This document shows positions 1-8,568 of a stretch of 64,000 bases of DNA, piece after piece; position 1 is the first letter of the stretch; each line of letters opens with the position of its first letter. The DNA comes from Pseudomonas sp. FP2335 (GTDB lineage Bacteria; Pseudomonadota; Gammaproteobacteria; Pseudomonadales; Pseudomonadaceae), in NCBI RefSeq assembly GCF_030687535.1, contig NZ_CP117437.1, positions 1,199,501-1,263,500 on the forward strand. Direction: 5' to 3'. A program made the position numbers and the translations under genes. The notes below the pieces were generated by a model. The model was not told where the DNA came from. It did not search any database and saw only the letters and a program-made list of their open reading frames with translations.

Positions 1-835
1 CATGAGCTACAAGGCCGCCCTGGCTGGCTTGCCGGTGGGCGGCGGCACGGCGGTGATTGTCCGCCCAGTGCACGTGGAAAGCCGCGCCGCGTTGTTTGAA
101 GCCTTTGGCCGCTGCCTCGAAAAACTCGACGGGCGCTTCATCACCGCCATCGACAGTGGCACCTCGGTGGCCGACATGGACTGCATCGCCCAGCACACCC
201 GTTTCGTCACCAGCACCACGGCGGCGGGCGACCCTTCGTCCCATACTGCCATGGGCGTATTCACCGGTATCCGCGCCACCGCCATGGCGCGCCTGGGCAG
301 TGACAACCTCGAAGGCCTGCGGGTGGCCGTGCAGGGCCTGGGCAACGTCGGTTACGCGCTGGCCGAGCAACTGCACGCCGCGGGTGCCGAGCTGCTGGTG
401 AGCGACATCGACCATGGCAAGGTGCAGTTGGCCATGGAGCAATTGGGCGCGCACCCCATCGCCAACGATGCATTGCTCAGCACCCCCTGCGACATCCTGG
501 CCCCCTGCGGCCTGGGCGCCGTATTCAACCGCCAGAGCGTCGGCCAACTGCGCTGCGCCGCCGTCGCCGGTTCCGCCAGCGCGCAACTGACCCACCTGGA
601 CAACGCCGATCAGCTGGAGGCACGGGGCATCCTCTACGCCCCCGACTACGTGATCAACTCCGGCGGCCTGATCTACGTCGCCCTCAAGCACCGTGGCGCC
701 GAACTGCCCACCATCACCGCGCACCTGTCGAACATTGGCACCCGCCTGACGGAAATCTACGCCCACGCCCAAGCCGAAAAACGCTCCCCCGCCAGGGTGG
801 CGGACGAACTGGCCGAACGCCTGCTGTACCGCTAG
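1..835 (+). CDS. Leucine/valine/phenylalanine dehydrogenase, 3' part
   Basis: The window opens inside this gene: the frame is open from base 2 and stops with TAG at 833-835, so the N-terminal part of the substrate domain is missing here. The family reversibly deaminates branched-chain amino acids to 2-oxo acids with NAD in the cytoplasm. Visible are MSYKAALAGLP with the substrate-binding Lys, TAIDSGTSVADMD with the catalytic Asp, the Rossmann loop GLGNVG, APCGLGAVFN and APDYVINSGG. Odd: the GGGK motif that normally carries the catalytic Lys reads GGGT (codon ACG at 47-49, one base from AAG). Family assignment is firm; activity is in doubt because of that residue. Confidence 0.9.
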   Translation, partial: MSYKAALAGLPVGGGTAVIVRPVHVESRAALFEAFGRCLEKLDGRFITAIDSGTSVADMDCIAQHTRFVTSTTAAGDPSSHTAMGVFTGIRATAMARLGSDNLEGLRVAVQGLGNVGYALAEQLHAAGAELLVSDIDHGKVQLAMEQLGAHPIANDALLSTPCDILAPCGLGAVFNRQSVGQLRCAAVAGSASAQLTHLDNADQLEARGILYAPDYVINSGGLIYVALKHRGAELPTITAHLSNIGTRLTEIYAHAQAEKRSPARVADELAERLLYR

Positions 836-844
836 CCAGATATT

Positions 845-875
845 AAAAAGGCCCTGAATCAATGATTCAGGGCCT
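845..875 (-). terminator. Rho-independent terminator of yebG, possibly bidirectional
   Basis: Perfect 11-bp stem GGCCCTGAATC / GATTCAGGGCC (850-860 and 864-874) with a 3-base loop. On the minus strand it is followed by a run of five T, as expected for the end of yebG. On the plus strand the T-tract is poor, so it may only partly stop the leucine dehydrogenase transcript. Confidence 0.8.
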
Positions 876-889
876 GTTCAATTCGGGCT

Positions 890-1150
890 TTATTCCGCCG
901 CCGGGTTCAGCAACTCGGACAGTGCATCCGGTTGGCTCTTGAACGCCTTGGCAAACACATCGCGGTTCTTCGCCATGTAGATCCCGGCTTCCTCAACCTG
1001 CTGCTCGCTCAACGACGGCACGGCTTTTTGCAACACTTCTGCGAGCAACTCAGCGAGTTCAAGCATCTTGTCATGACGGTCAGCTTCGGCTTTATCCATG
1101 AACAAACGCTCCAGATCTCGGCTGCTGCGGTATACCACTTCGACGGCCAT
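890..1150 (-). CDS. yebG: YebG family SOS-response protein
   Basis: An 86-residue protein starting MAVEVVYRSSRDLERLFMDK, with the central DKMLELAELL segment shared with E. coli YebG, a small DNA-damage-inducible protein of unknown biochemical role. Length and N-terminus fit the family. The start is preceded by a GAGG-type ribosome binding site. A perfect 16-bp LexA operator lies 43 bp upstream, so SOS control is directly supported by sequence. It is a single-gene unit ending in a strong terminator. Confidence 0.9.
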   Translation of the reverse strand: MAVEVVYRSSRDLERLFMDKAEADRHDKMLELAELLAEVLQKAVPSLSEQQVEEAGIYMAKNRDVFAKAFKSQPDALSELLNPAAE

Positions 1151-1193
1151 TCACCACCTCACATGCCTTCACGATAGTTGTCTTTTGCGACTA

Positions 1194-1209
1194 CTGTATT
1201 TATATACAG
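1194..1209. promoter_or_regulatory. LexA box upstream of yebG
   Basis: CTGTATTTATATACAG fits the gammaproteobacterial LexA consensus CTG-N10-CAG with an AT-rich alternating centre. It sits 43 bp upstream of the yebG start, in the expected promoter zone. psiE starts 190 bp away on the other side, so control of psiE is less likely. Confidence 0.9.
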
Positions 1210-1398
1210 CTAAAAGGGTAAGCCAAACCGTGGGGTTTGGGTAGCAGTTTTTTAATGTAGCCCGTAAATACAGGTTAAGCGTGCCTCATGTCACCCCGCC
1301 ATCATCTTATACACGCCGCTGGCCTTTTTTCTGCATGCAGAACAACCGTCACGTCCAACCCGCATTATCCGGTCGAACCGACCTAAGGAAGCATCATC

Positions 1399-1887
1399 GT
1401 GAAAATCAACTGGGCCGAAAGGCTGCGCCAGAACGTGCATGGGCTGGCGGAATCCCTGGGTAATCTGTTTGTGGAGTCGTTCCACTACCTGGCGTTGTTC
1501 GCCATTGGTGCGGTGACGGCCTGGGCGGCGGTGATGGAATTTCTGGGGATGCTGGAGAACGGGCATATCAAGATCGATGACATCTTGCTGCTGTTCATCT
1601 ACCTGGAATTGGGCGCGATGGTCGGGATTTACTTCAAGACCAACCACATGCCCGTGCGCTTCCTGATCTACGTGGCGATCACCGCGCTGACGCGCCTGTT
1701 GATCTCCAACGTGTCCCACCACAACCCGCCAGACGTAGGCATCATCTACCTGTGCGGTGGGATTCTGCTGTTGGCCTTCTCGATTCTGGTGGTGCGCTAC
1801 GCCTCGTCGGCGTTCCCTTCGGTGAAAGTCGAAGGCCCGCGTCGCAAGGGCGAGGCGAGCCTGGAGACCGAGAAGGGTGAGCTTTAA
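1399..1887 (+). CDS. psiE: PsiE family membrane protein
   Basis: A 162-residue protein of the phosphate-starvation-inducible PsiE family. Four hydrophobic segments are visible (about residues 27-49, 61-82, 85-107 and 113-135), so it is an inner-membrane protein; its molecular function is not established in any organism I know of. The soluble C-terminal tail is charged. The start codon is GTG at 1399, preceded by AAGGAAG. I see no Pho box in the 190 bp upstream. It is convergent with the DUF3509 gene and overlaps it by four bases at the stop codons. Confidence 0.85.
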   Translation: MKINWAERLRQNVHGLAESLGNLFVESFHYLALFAIGAVTAWAAVMEFLGMLENGHIKIDDILLLFIYLELGAMVGIYFKTNHMPVRFLIYVAITALTRLLISNVSHHNPPDVGIIYLCGGILLLAFSILVVRYASSAFPSVKVEGPRRKGEASLETEKGEL

Positions 1888-2198
1888 AGCCCGACGCTGA
1901 AGGGCAGGGCGCGGCTGGGTGGTCGCTGCAACAGTTTGTGATCGCCATCCGTCATCACCGCCAGGATCTCCATGGCGCTGTGGCCCTGCTCGATGGCGAT
2001 GCCGAATTGGATGCTTTGCACCAGGCGTTTAAGGCGCTGTGGATCGTTGCGTTGTTCGGCGCTGATCATGCGCTTGGCCACCACGCCCGCCTCGTTGGAG
2101 AGGGTGAGCATGATGCTGCCATCCAGCCGCTGGATGCTCAGGTTGACGCGGTATTCCGGTGTGAAGGTGTCAGTGATGATCTGAAAAGGATTGTCCAT
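1884..2198 (-). CDS. DUF3509 domain protein
   Basis: A 104-residue protein from the ATG at 2198 (MDNPFQIITDTFTPEYRVNL), which matches the usual N-terminus of the Pseudomonas DUF3509 family. An in-frame ATG at 2231 would add 11 residues but breaks the family N-terminus. It is probably cytoplasmic: no signal peptide or membrane segment is seen. The family is confined largely to Pseudomonas and has no known function. It stands alone between psiE and the serine permease gene. Confidence 0.8.
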   Translation of the reverse strand: MDNPFQIITDTFTPEYRVNLSIQRLDGSIMLTLSNEAGVVAKRMISAEQRNDPQRLKRLVQSIQFGIAIEQGHSAMEILAVMTDGDHKLLQRPPSRALPFSVGL

Positions 2199-2343
2199 GG
2201 TGCGTACCGCCTGATAAGAACATGCAGTCATTGACGACCGGTGTCGGGATTAGTTCGCATCTCCTGACCACCGGCCATTTCCCTTGTGATCTGTACAGCA
2301 AGCGCCGTGCCGTACAGCGATCCCCCTGGCAATGAGACCTCCA

Positions 2344-2422
2344 TGTGGGAGCGCGAATGCGGTGGATCAACCCGGTATTCATTGGCTGATCCACCGCATT
2401 GGCGAGCAAGCCCGCTACCACA
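2344..2422. repeat. Decayed 79-bp REP doublet
   Basis: Begins TGTGGGAGCGCGAATGCGG and ends in a diverged GCGAGCAAGCCCGCTACCACA. Compared with the 89-bp copies elsewhere in the window, it lacks exactly ten bases (GGGCTTGCTC) in the left arm and carries point changes in the right arm. It lies in the 260-bp gap between the DUF3509 gene and the serine permease gene. Confidence 0.85.
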
Positions 2423-2458
2423 TGGAGTCAGTGTTGTTCTTCAGGTGTGTGCGTTGTT

Positions 2459-3745
2459 TCAGGGCAGTACCGAGAAAACGATCGCAGACAGCGCAATCAG
2501 GCCGAGTACGACCACAAACACATTCGACACCTGGCCCGAATACTGGCGCAGCGATGGCACGCGGCGAATCGCATACATCGGCATCAGGAACAGCAGGCAC
2601 GCGATGATCGGCCCGCCCATGGTTTCGATCATGCCCAGGATGCTCGGGTTGAAGGTGGCCACGGCCCAGCAGGTCAGCACCATGAACAGCGCGGTGCTGC
2701 GTTCCAGCCATTTGGCCGACATCGAACGGTTACGCCCGCGCAATGATTTGACGATCAAACCTTGAAAACCTTCGCTGGCGCCGATGTAGTGGCCGAGGAA
2801 CGATTTGGTGATGGCCACCAGCGCGATCAACGGCGCGGCATAGGCGATCACCGGGGTCTGGAAGTGGTTGGCCAGGTACGACAGGATCGAGATGTTCTGC
2901 GCCTTGGCGGCCGCCAGGTCGGCCGGCGACAGGGCCAGCACGCAGCTAAAGCAGAAGAACATCACCGTCAGCACCATCATGCCGTGGGCGGTGGCGAGGA
3001 TGCCGCTGCTTTTGCGCTCGGCCTGCGGGCCATACACGCGTTTCTGGTCGACGGCGAACGCGGAGATGATCGGCGAGTGGTTGAAGGAAAACACCATCAC
3101 CGGAATCGCCAGCCACAGGGTCTTGAAGAACAGCGGCAGGGGCATGCCCTCACTGGCTGAGGCGAAGAATGCGCCGTTCCAGTTGGGGATCAGGCTGAAT
3201 GCCAGCAACAACAGGGCGGCGACGAACGGATACACCAGCACGCTCATGGCCTTGACGATCACGCCCTGGCCGCAACGCACAATCGCCATCAGGCCGAGGA
3301 TCAGCACCAGCGACAGGATCGCCCGGGGCGGCGGGGCCATGTGCAGTTGGTGTTCCATGAAGCTGCTCAGCGTGTTGGTCAGCGCCACGCTGTACACCAG
3401 CAGGATCGGGAAGATCGCAAAGAAATACAGCAGGGTGATCAGCTTGCCCGCGCCGACGCCGAAATGTTCTTCGACCACTTCGGTGATGTCGCCGGATTTG
3501 CCCGACAGCACAAAGCGCGTCAGCCCACGGTGGGCGAAGAAAGTCATCGGGAAAGCCAGCAACGCCAGCACGATCAGCGGCCAGAAGCCGCCCACGCCGG
3601 CGTTGATCGGCAGGAACAGCGTGCCGGCACCGATGGCGGTGCCGTAGAGGCCGAGCATCCAGGTGGTGTCGTGTTTGGTCCAGCCTTTGCTCACGGTTGT
3701 TTCAATTACAGGATTTTCGGCAGCAGGTGTACGTACATCGGTCAT
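2459..3745 (-). CDS. sdaC: HAAAP-family serine permease
   Basis: A 428-residue polytopic protein of the hydroxy/aromatic amino acid permease family, most like the proton-coupled serine importer SdaC. About eleven hydrophobic helices begin with WMLGLYGTAIGAGTLFLPI, the conserved Gly-rich unwound helix 1. The start is ATG at 3745 (MTDVRTP), with GAGG upstream; an earlier in-frame ATG at 3781 has no good ribosome site. The gene lies 60 bp downstream of the serine dehydratase gene on the same strand, so uptake and deamination of serine are probably cotranscribed. Confidence 0.9.
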   Translation of the reverse strand: MTDVRTPAAENPVIETTVSKGWTKHDTTWMLGLYGTAIGAGTLFLPINAGVGGFWPLIVLALLAFPMTFFAHRGLTRFVLSGKSGDITEVVEEHFGVGAGKLITLLYFFAIFPILLVYSVALTNTLSSFMEHQLHMAPPPRAILSLVLILGLMAIVRCGQGVIVKAMSVLVYPFVAALLLLAFSLIPNWNGAFFASASEGMPLPLFFKTLWLAIPVMVFSFNHSPIISAFAVDQKRVYGPQAERKSSGILATAHGMMVLTVMFFCFSCVLALSPADLAAAKAQNISILSYLANHFQTPVIAYAAPLIALVAITKSFLGHYIGASEGFQGLIVKSLRGRNRSMSAKWLERSTALFMVLTCWAVATFNPSILGMIETMGGPIIACLLFLMPMYAIRRVPSLRQYSGQVSNVFVVVLGLIALSAIVFSVLP

Positions 3746-3805
3746 CGTTATTGCCTCGTTATTATTTTTGCGCGGGCTCACGTTGGGACGGTCAGGGAAT
3801 GCTCC

Positions 3806-5182
3806 TCAGCATTCCACCCAGCTCACGGCCAGGCCGCCCCGTGAAGTTTCTTTGTATTTGTCATGCATATCGGCGCCGGTATCGCGCATGGTGCGGATCA
3901 CCCGGTCGAGGGAAATGAAGTGTTTGCCGTCGCCGCGCAGGGCCATCTGCGTGGCGTTGATCGCCTTGACGGCGGCAATCGCATTGCGTTCGATGCACGG
4001 CACCTGGACCAGCCCGCCGACGGGGTCGCAGGTCAGGCCAAGGTTGTGTTCCAGGCCGATCTCGGCAGCGTTTTCCAGCTGTTCGGGCGTGGCGCCGAGG
4101 ACATCGGCCAAGCCGGCCGCGGCCATGGCGCAGGCTGAACCGACTTCGCCCTGGCAGCCGACTTCGGCGCCGGAGATCGAGGCGTTTTTCTTGCACAAAA
4201 TGCCGACAGCGGCGGCCGCCAGGAAGAAATTCACCACGTCGTCGTCGGACGCATCGGCATTGAACTTCATGTAGTAATGCAGCACCGCCGGGATGATCCC
4301 CGCCGCGCCATTGGTCGGCGCGGTGACCATGCGCCCGCCGGCGGCGTTTTCTTCGTTGACGGCGAGGGCGAACAGGTTGACCCATTCCATCGCCGACAAG
4401 GTCGACGTGATCACATTCGGTTTGCCGATTTCCAACAGGCTGCGGTGCAATTTCGCCGCTCGGCGCGGAACATCCAGGCCGCCTGGCAAGATGCCTTCAT
4501 CGCGCAGCCCTTGTTCCACGCATTCGCGCATCACCGACCAGATATGCAGCAGGCCGCTGCGGATCTGCTCATCGCTTCGCCATGCGCGTTCGTTGGCCAT
4601 CATCAGCTCGGAAACCCGCAGGCCGTGCTTGTTGCACAGCGCCAGCAGTTCGACGGCGCTGGAAAAGTCGTAGGGCAATTGCACATCGCTGGTCGGCGCA
4701 AGGCCCGATTCGGCCTCAGCCGCTTCGATAATGAAACCGCCGCCCACCGAGTAGTAGGTTTGTTCGCTCAACAGGCCGTTGTCGCCATAGGCGTGCAGGG
4801 ACATGGCGTTGGGGTGGTAGGGCAGGCTTTCGTCCAGCAGCAGGAGATCACTTTGCCAGTTGAAGGCAATTTCCTGTTGGCCTGCGAGCAGCAGTCGACC
4901 GGACTCGCGCAGGTGCTGGATACGTGCATTGATCGACGTGGGATCGACGCGATCGGGCCACTCGCCCATCAAGCCCATCACACAGGCGCGGTCGGTGGCA
5001 TGGCCGATACCTGTGGCGGACAGTGAGCCGTACAGGCGCACTTCGACGCGGCGGGTGTCGCTCAGCAGATGGTGGTCGAGCAGTGCCTGGGCGAAGGTCG
5101 CCGCCGCACGCATCGGGCCAACGGTGTGGGAGCTGGACGGGCCGATGCCCACCTTGAATAGATCAAAAACACTGATAGCCAT
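3806..5182 (-). CDS. sdaA: L-serine dehydratase (ammonia-lyase)
   Basis: A 458-residue single-chain iron-sulfur L-serine ammonia-lyase that converts serine to pyruvate and ammonia in the cytoplasm. The N-terminal domain carries [16 protein letters not shown]. The C-terminal catalytic half carries the cysteines expected to hold the 4Fe-4S cluster in [28 protein letters not shown] and the C-terminal VEC end. Length is normal for the type with fused alpha and beta domains. It is the first gene of the serine unit, with the permease downstream and a LysR gene divergent 136 bp away. Confidence 0.93.
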   Translation of the reverse strand: MAISVFDLFKVGIGPSSSHTVGPMRAAATFAQALLDHHLLSDTRRVEVRLYGSLSATGIGHATDRACVMGLMGEWPDRVDPTSINARIQHLRESGRLLLAGQQEIAFNWQSDLLLLDESLPYHPNAMSLHAYGDNGLLSEQTYYSVGGGFIIEAAEAESGLAPTSDVQLPYDFSSAVELLALCNKHGLRVSELMMANERAWRSDEQIRSGLLHIWSVMRECVEQGLRDEGILPGGLDVPRRAAKLHRSLLEIGKPNVITSTLSAMEWVNLFALAVNEENAAGGRMVTAPTNGAAGIIPAVLHYYMKFNADASDDDVVNFFLAAAAVGILCKKNASISGAEVGCQGEVGSACAMAAAGLADVLGATPEQLENAAEIGLEHNLGLTCDPVGGLVQVPCIERNAIAAVKAINATQMALRGDGKHFISLDRVIRTMRDTGADMHDKYKETSRGGLAVSWVEC

Positions 5183-5318
5183 GCTAAAGCCTTACAAGCA
5201 ATGGAAGGTAATCGCTGCCATTTTTTGTCGGCCGAGCGGAGTTGGCGCGATACTGAGCCTCTGGATCAGCAATGACCAACGAATTATCCTAAGACACCCT
5301 TTAGCAGGACTAAACCCT

Positions 5319-6266
5319 ATGACCCGTCCCCTCCATGGCCAGACTTATGTCTGGCTGCACGTGTTTTCCTGCGCGGCACGACACTTGTCGTTCACCCGTT
5401 GCGCCGAAGAACTGCACATCACACCGGGGGCGGTGAGCCAGCAGATTCGCCAGCTGGAGGAGCGTTTGGGGTTTCGGCTGTTCCATCGCCGTGCACGCGG
5501 GGTAGAGCTCAGCGCCGAGGGGCAACGGCTGGCGGCGACGGTGGGGGAGGCCTACGGCAGCATCGATGCGGAATTGCAGCGGCTGGACGCAGGAATGATC
5601 AGCGGCACCTTGCGCCTGCGGTCGATCCCGTCGTTCCTGGGCAAATGGCTGACCCCGCGTCTGCCGCGCTTGCAGCAACGGTTCCCGGACATTCAGCTGC
5701 GCATGGTCGCCGAAGACAGCAGCATCGCCTTGCATGAGGGCGACTTCGACCTGGCTATCGACCTGAACGACGGCAGCTACCCCGGCCTGTTATCCACAGC
5801 CCTGCTGGATGAGCAGATTTTCCCGGTGTGCGCGCCAAGCCTGCTGCGCGGGCGCCCGCCGTTGCATGGCCCGGCCGACCTGGTGCATTTCCCGCTGCTG
5901 CACGACATCACCGCCTGGCGTGGGAGTTATGAATACGCCGAGTGGGAGTTTTACCTGAATGCCATCGGTTATCACGAAGCCGATGTGCGCCGCGGCCACA
6001 CGTTCAACCGCAACCACCTGACCATCGAAGCCGCCATCGCCGGCATGGGCGTGGCCATCGCACGCCGCACCTTGCTCAACGATGAGCTGGAACGCGGCAC
6101 CTTGATCGTGCCGTTCGGCCTGGCGGTGCCCAACCATAAACGTTACGTGCTGCTGTATGCGCCGGGCGCGCTGAACCATCCGGGCGTGCGGGCGGTGCAT
6201 GACTGGCTGGTGGAGGAGGCAGGGATTTTTCGCGGATTGCACCCGTTGGGCGAGGGGCAATTGTGA
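5319..6266 (+). CDS. LysR-type regulator divergent from the serine genes
   Basis: A 315-residue regulator. The N-terminal winged helix is about residues 5-65, with HLSFTRCAEELHITPGAVSQQIRQLEE as the recognition region, followed by a periplasmic-binding-like effector domain. It resembles the GcvA branch (GAVSQQIR; DLAID). Start ATG at 5319 (MTRPLHGQ); the frame stays open upstream into the sdaA antisense region, but that extension is not plausible. The divergent position suggests that it controls sdaA-sdaC, perhaps in response to serine. That is inferred from position only. Confidence 0.85.
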   Translation: MTRPLHGQTYVWLHVFSCAARHLSFTRCAEELHITPGAVSQQIRQLEERLGFRLFHRRARGVELSAEGQRLAATVGEAYGSIDAELQRLDAGMISGTLRLRSIPSFLGKWLTPRLPRLQQRFPDIQLRMVAEDSSIALHEGDFDLAIDLNDGSYPGLLSTALLDEQIFPVCAPSLLRGRPPLHGPADLVHFPLLHDITAWRGSYEYAEWEFYLNAIGYHEADVRRGHTFNRNHLTIEAAIAGMGVAIARRTLLNDELERGTLIVPFGLAVPNHKRYVLLYAPGALNHPGVRAVHDWLVEEAGIFRGLHPLGEGQL

Positions 6267-6405
6267 GGGGCGCAGGGTGGAATAAGTTGTAACTAACTCC
6301 CCACCCTAACAGCGTTTTTGCTTGTAGTCAGGGTTAATTTGTAATGTGGGATTTATCTTTGCAAAGGGGTTGAATTGTTTCGCTGACTGCTCAATTGTGT
6401 AGTCA

Positions 6406-6449
6406 GGAGGTCATGGTTTCACCGCATCGGTGTTGCAGTTGTGACCTCC
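6406..6449 (+). other. Inverted repeat in the leader of the HPF-like gene
   Basis: GGAGGTCA at 6406-6413 pairs with TGACCTCC at 6442-6449 across a 28-base loop, 30 bp before the start codon. The left arm contains an AGGAGG purine tract, so the hairpin could mask a ribosome site or an RNA-binding-protein site. Confidence 0.5.
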
Positions 6450-6478
6450 CGCGAGCTAGCTGAAATAAGGGAAGAACT

Positions 6479-6889
6479 ATGCAAATCCAAGTCAATAGCG
6501 ATAACCATATTGAAAGCAGCATCCGACTGGAGGAGTGGGTACGTACTACCATTGAGAGCACGCTCGAACGATACGAAGAAGACCTGACCCGCGTTGAGGT
6601 CTACCTGCGCGATGAGAACGGCGACAAGCCCGGTCCCCATGATTTGAGCTGCCGTCTGGAAGCACGGCCAAAGGGCCATCAGCCGCTCTCGGTACTGCAC
6701 AAGGCCGATACCCTGGAACAGGCGATCGACGGTGCGGCGACCAAGCTGGACCACGCGTTGGAACATCTGTTTGGCCGACTGCAAGGCAAGCCACGCGCTG
6801 CCGGTAAAAGTTTGTCGGATACCAAAGTCAATGAAGATGAGCTTGAACAGGAGTTTCTGGAAAAAGAACGTGCCGTATTTAACAGCTGA
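6479..6889 (+). CDS. HPF/RaiA-family ribosome-associated protein
   Basis: A 136-residue protein with the S30AE/HPF fold signature: an N-terminal beta strand MQIQVNSDNHIE, a helix RTTIESTLERYEEDLTRVEVYL, and the second helix ADTLEQAIDGAATKLDHALEHLFGRL. The family binds the decoding centre of idle 30S subunits. It differs from canonical Hpf near rpoN, with a longer acidic C-terminal tail but no long-form dimerisation domain. It is monocistronic, with a 212-bp leader holding an inverted repeat and a strong terminator downstream. The exact role (stress hibernation) is inferred. Confidence 0.8.
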   Translation: MQIQVNSDNHIESSIRLEEWVRTTIESTLERYEEDLTRVEVYLRDENGDKPGPHDLSCRLEARPKGHQPLSVLHKADTLEQAIDGAATKLDHALEHLFGRLQGKPRAAGKSLSDTKVNEDELEQEFLEKERAVFNS

Positions 6890-6917
6890 TAGCTGACAGT
6901 TCTTTCATCCCCCCCAT

Positions 6918-6946
6918 AAAACGGGCCTGCAAATGCAGGCCCGTTT
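6918..6946. terminator. Bidirectional terminator between the HPF-like gene and the MFS gene
   Basis: AAAACGGGCCTGC / GCAGGCCCGTTTT form a 13-bp perfect stem around a short loop. A-runs on one side and T-runs on the other allow it to serve both convergent genes. Confidence 0.9.
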
Positions 6947-6950
6947 TCGT

Positions 6951-8462
6951 TTACCCCAGACGTCGGAAAAAATACCGGCTCAACACTGCCAGCCCGGCGG
7001 CGCCCGCCCCTGCGAAGAGCATCGCCCAGCCAGCGCCCTGACGCAGCGCCGCCTGGGCGTCGGTGGCCGCAAGTACGCTTGAGGCGGTGAGCTTGCCCGC
7101 TGCAATGTTCTGGCTGATGGCCGGCCACTGCGTCAGCGTACTGGCGGGCAAGAGTGCGGCCAGTTGATCGCTGATCCCCAGTAGCAATACCAACCCCATC
7201 AACGCAATGTTGAGCGCCAGGGTAATCAACCGCGCACTGAGGTCGATGCCCGAGGCCATTCCCGCGCGGTCTGCCGACACGGAGCCGGTGGTGGTGTTGG
7301 TGGTCGGCGAGTTGGTCAGCGCCAGGCCCACGCCGGCCATCACGCAACTGATCAGCACCAGCACGATGCTGGGTCGTGCGGCAAGGTTGACGGCGGCCAT
7401 GCTCAAGAAGCCTACGCCCATCAGGCCCAGCCCCTGGGGGATGATGCGTTCGGCGCCGTAGCGCAGGGCCAGGCGTTCGGCCAGTGGCGGCACCAGCAAG
7501 GTCGGCAAGGTGTAGGCGAGCAGGGCGCCGCCGGTGGTCAGGGTGTCGTAGCCCAGGCCAGCCTGGAAGTAGAGCGGCAGGTAAATCATGAACGGCCAGA
7601 AGCTGAAGTTCATGCCGATGGAACCCATCAGCGCACCGTTGAAGCGGCGGATGCGAAACACCGAGAAATCAAACATCGGGTGGGCGCTGCGCCTCTCGAT
7701 AAATATGAACAGCATCAGGCCGACCAACGCCAAGCCCGCCCAACCGAGCATGGCCGGTGTGCCGAAACCGTATTCGCTGCCCTGGGTGATGAAGTACACC
7801 AGCGAAAACACCGACAACGTCAGGGTCAACATGCCGGCGATATCGAGGCGGTTTCCGGCCGGGTCGCGGGATTCTTGCACGCTGATGTGCAGCAATCCTA
7901 GCGTCAGCAAGGTCAGCGGCACGTGTACGAGAAACACCCAGCGCCAGTCCGCCACCGCCAGGATCAACGCCCCGACCATCGGCCCGAAGCCCAACCCCAC
8001 ACCCGCGATCACGCCCCATACCGCAAAGGCCCGTGCGCGCGCCGCTGGCTCGCGGAACTGGTGCGACAGAATCGCGAACTGACAGATCATCATCGCCCCG
8101 GCGCCCACGCCCTGTACGAAACGTGCCGCGATCAGCGTGGAGGCGTCGTCAGCCAGGCCACACGCCAGCGAGGCCAGGCCAAACAGCCACAGGCACAGCA
8201 CCAACATGCGCCGCCGACCAAAGCAATCGGCCAGGGTACCGGCTGCCATCAACACGCTGGTGCATGCCAGGGTGTAGGCGTTCATGATCCATTGGGCGTC
8301 CTGGAAGCCGGTGCCCAATTGTTGTTCGAGGGTGGGCAGGATGATCGGCACGCTGGAAATCTCCAGGCCGAACATCAGGGCCACCAGGCAGACGGCGGTT
8401 AAAGCGAGGCCGTTCCTGGCGGTGTGGGTTGGTTGAGTGGCCGATAACGTGGCGGCGGGCAT
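6951..8462 (-). CDS. MFS efflux transporter, DHA2 (14-TM) family
   Basis: A 503-residue major facilitator protein with about fourteen hydrophobic segments. It has the loop 2-3 motif GTLADCFGRRRMLV and the motif-C-like GVIAGVGLGFGPMVGALI typical of drug:proton antiporters of the EmrB/QacA type. No membrane-fusion partner is adjacent, so it would act alone in the inner membrane. Substrate is unknown. The start ATG at 8462 follows GGAGAATTCC. A LysR gene is divergent 106 bp away and is the likely regulator. Confidence 0.87.
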   Translation of the reverse strand: MPAATLSATQPTHTARNGLALTAVCLVALMFGLEISSVPIILPTLEQQLGTGFQDAQWIMNAYTLACTSVLMAAGTLADCFGRRRMLVLCLWLFGLASLACGLADDASTLIAARFVQGVGAGAMMICQFAILSHQFREPAARARAFAVWGVIAGVGLGFGPMVGALILAVADWRWVFLVHVPLTLLTLGLLHISVQESRDPAGNRLDIAGMLTLTLSVFSLVYFITQGSEYGFGTPAMLGWAGLALVGLMLFIFIERRSAHPMFDFSVFRIRRFNGALMGSIGMNFSFWPFMIYLPLYFQAGLGYDTLTTGGALLAYTLPTLLVPPLAERLALRYGAERIIPQGLGLMGVGFLSMAAVNLAARPSIVLVLISCVMAGVGLALTNSPTTNTTTGSVSADRAGMASGIDLSARLITLALNIALMGLVLLLGISDQLAALLPASTLTQWPAISQNIAAGKLTASSVLAATDAQAALRQGAGWAMLFAGAGAAGLAVLSRYFFRRLG

Positions 8463-8515
8463 GGAATTCTCCTGGGAAGAGTGAAGTGATGCTATTTTCA
8501 GGGGAACTCAGTTCG

Positions 8516-8528
8516 TTATTCGTGATAA
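8516..8528. promoter_or_regulatory. Candidate LysR box (T-N11-A)
   Basis: TTATTCGTGATAA is a 4-5-4 inverted repeat with the T-N11-A shape typical of LysR-type operators. It lies midway between the divergent MFS and LysR starts. Chance occurrence of so short a site is possible. Confidence 0.45.
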
Positions 8529-8568
8529 GTTTTCCGTCAATACGGGAATCAGGAGCGACAATTCAAGC

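Noticed and set aside
1223..1253. Hairpin CCAAACC / GGTTTGG followed by a T-run upstream of psiE
   Set aside because: The T-run is displaced by six bases and no gene ends here on the plus strand, so I do not call it a terminator.
2344..2422. Insertion sequence remnant
   Set aside because: No transposase fragment or target duplication is seen. It is a decayed copy of the 89-bp REP doublet.
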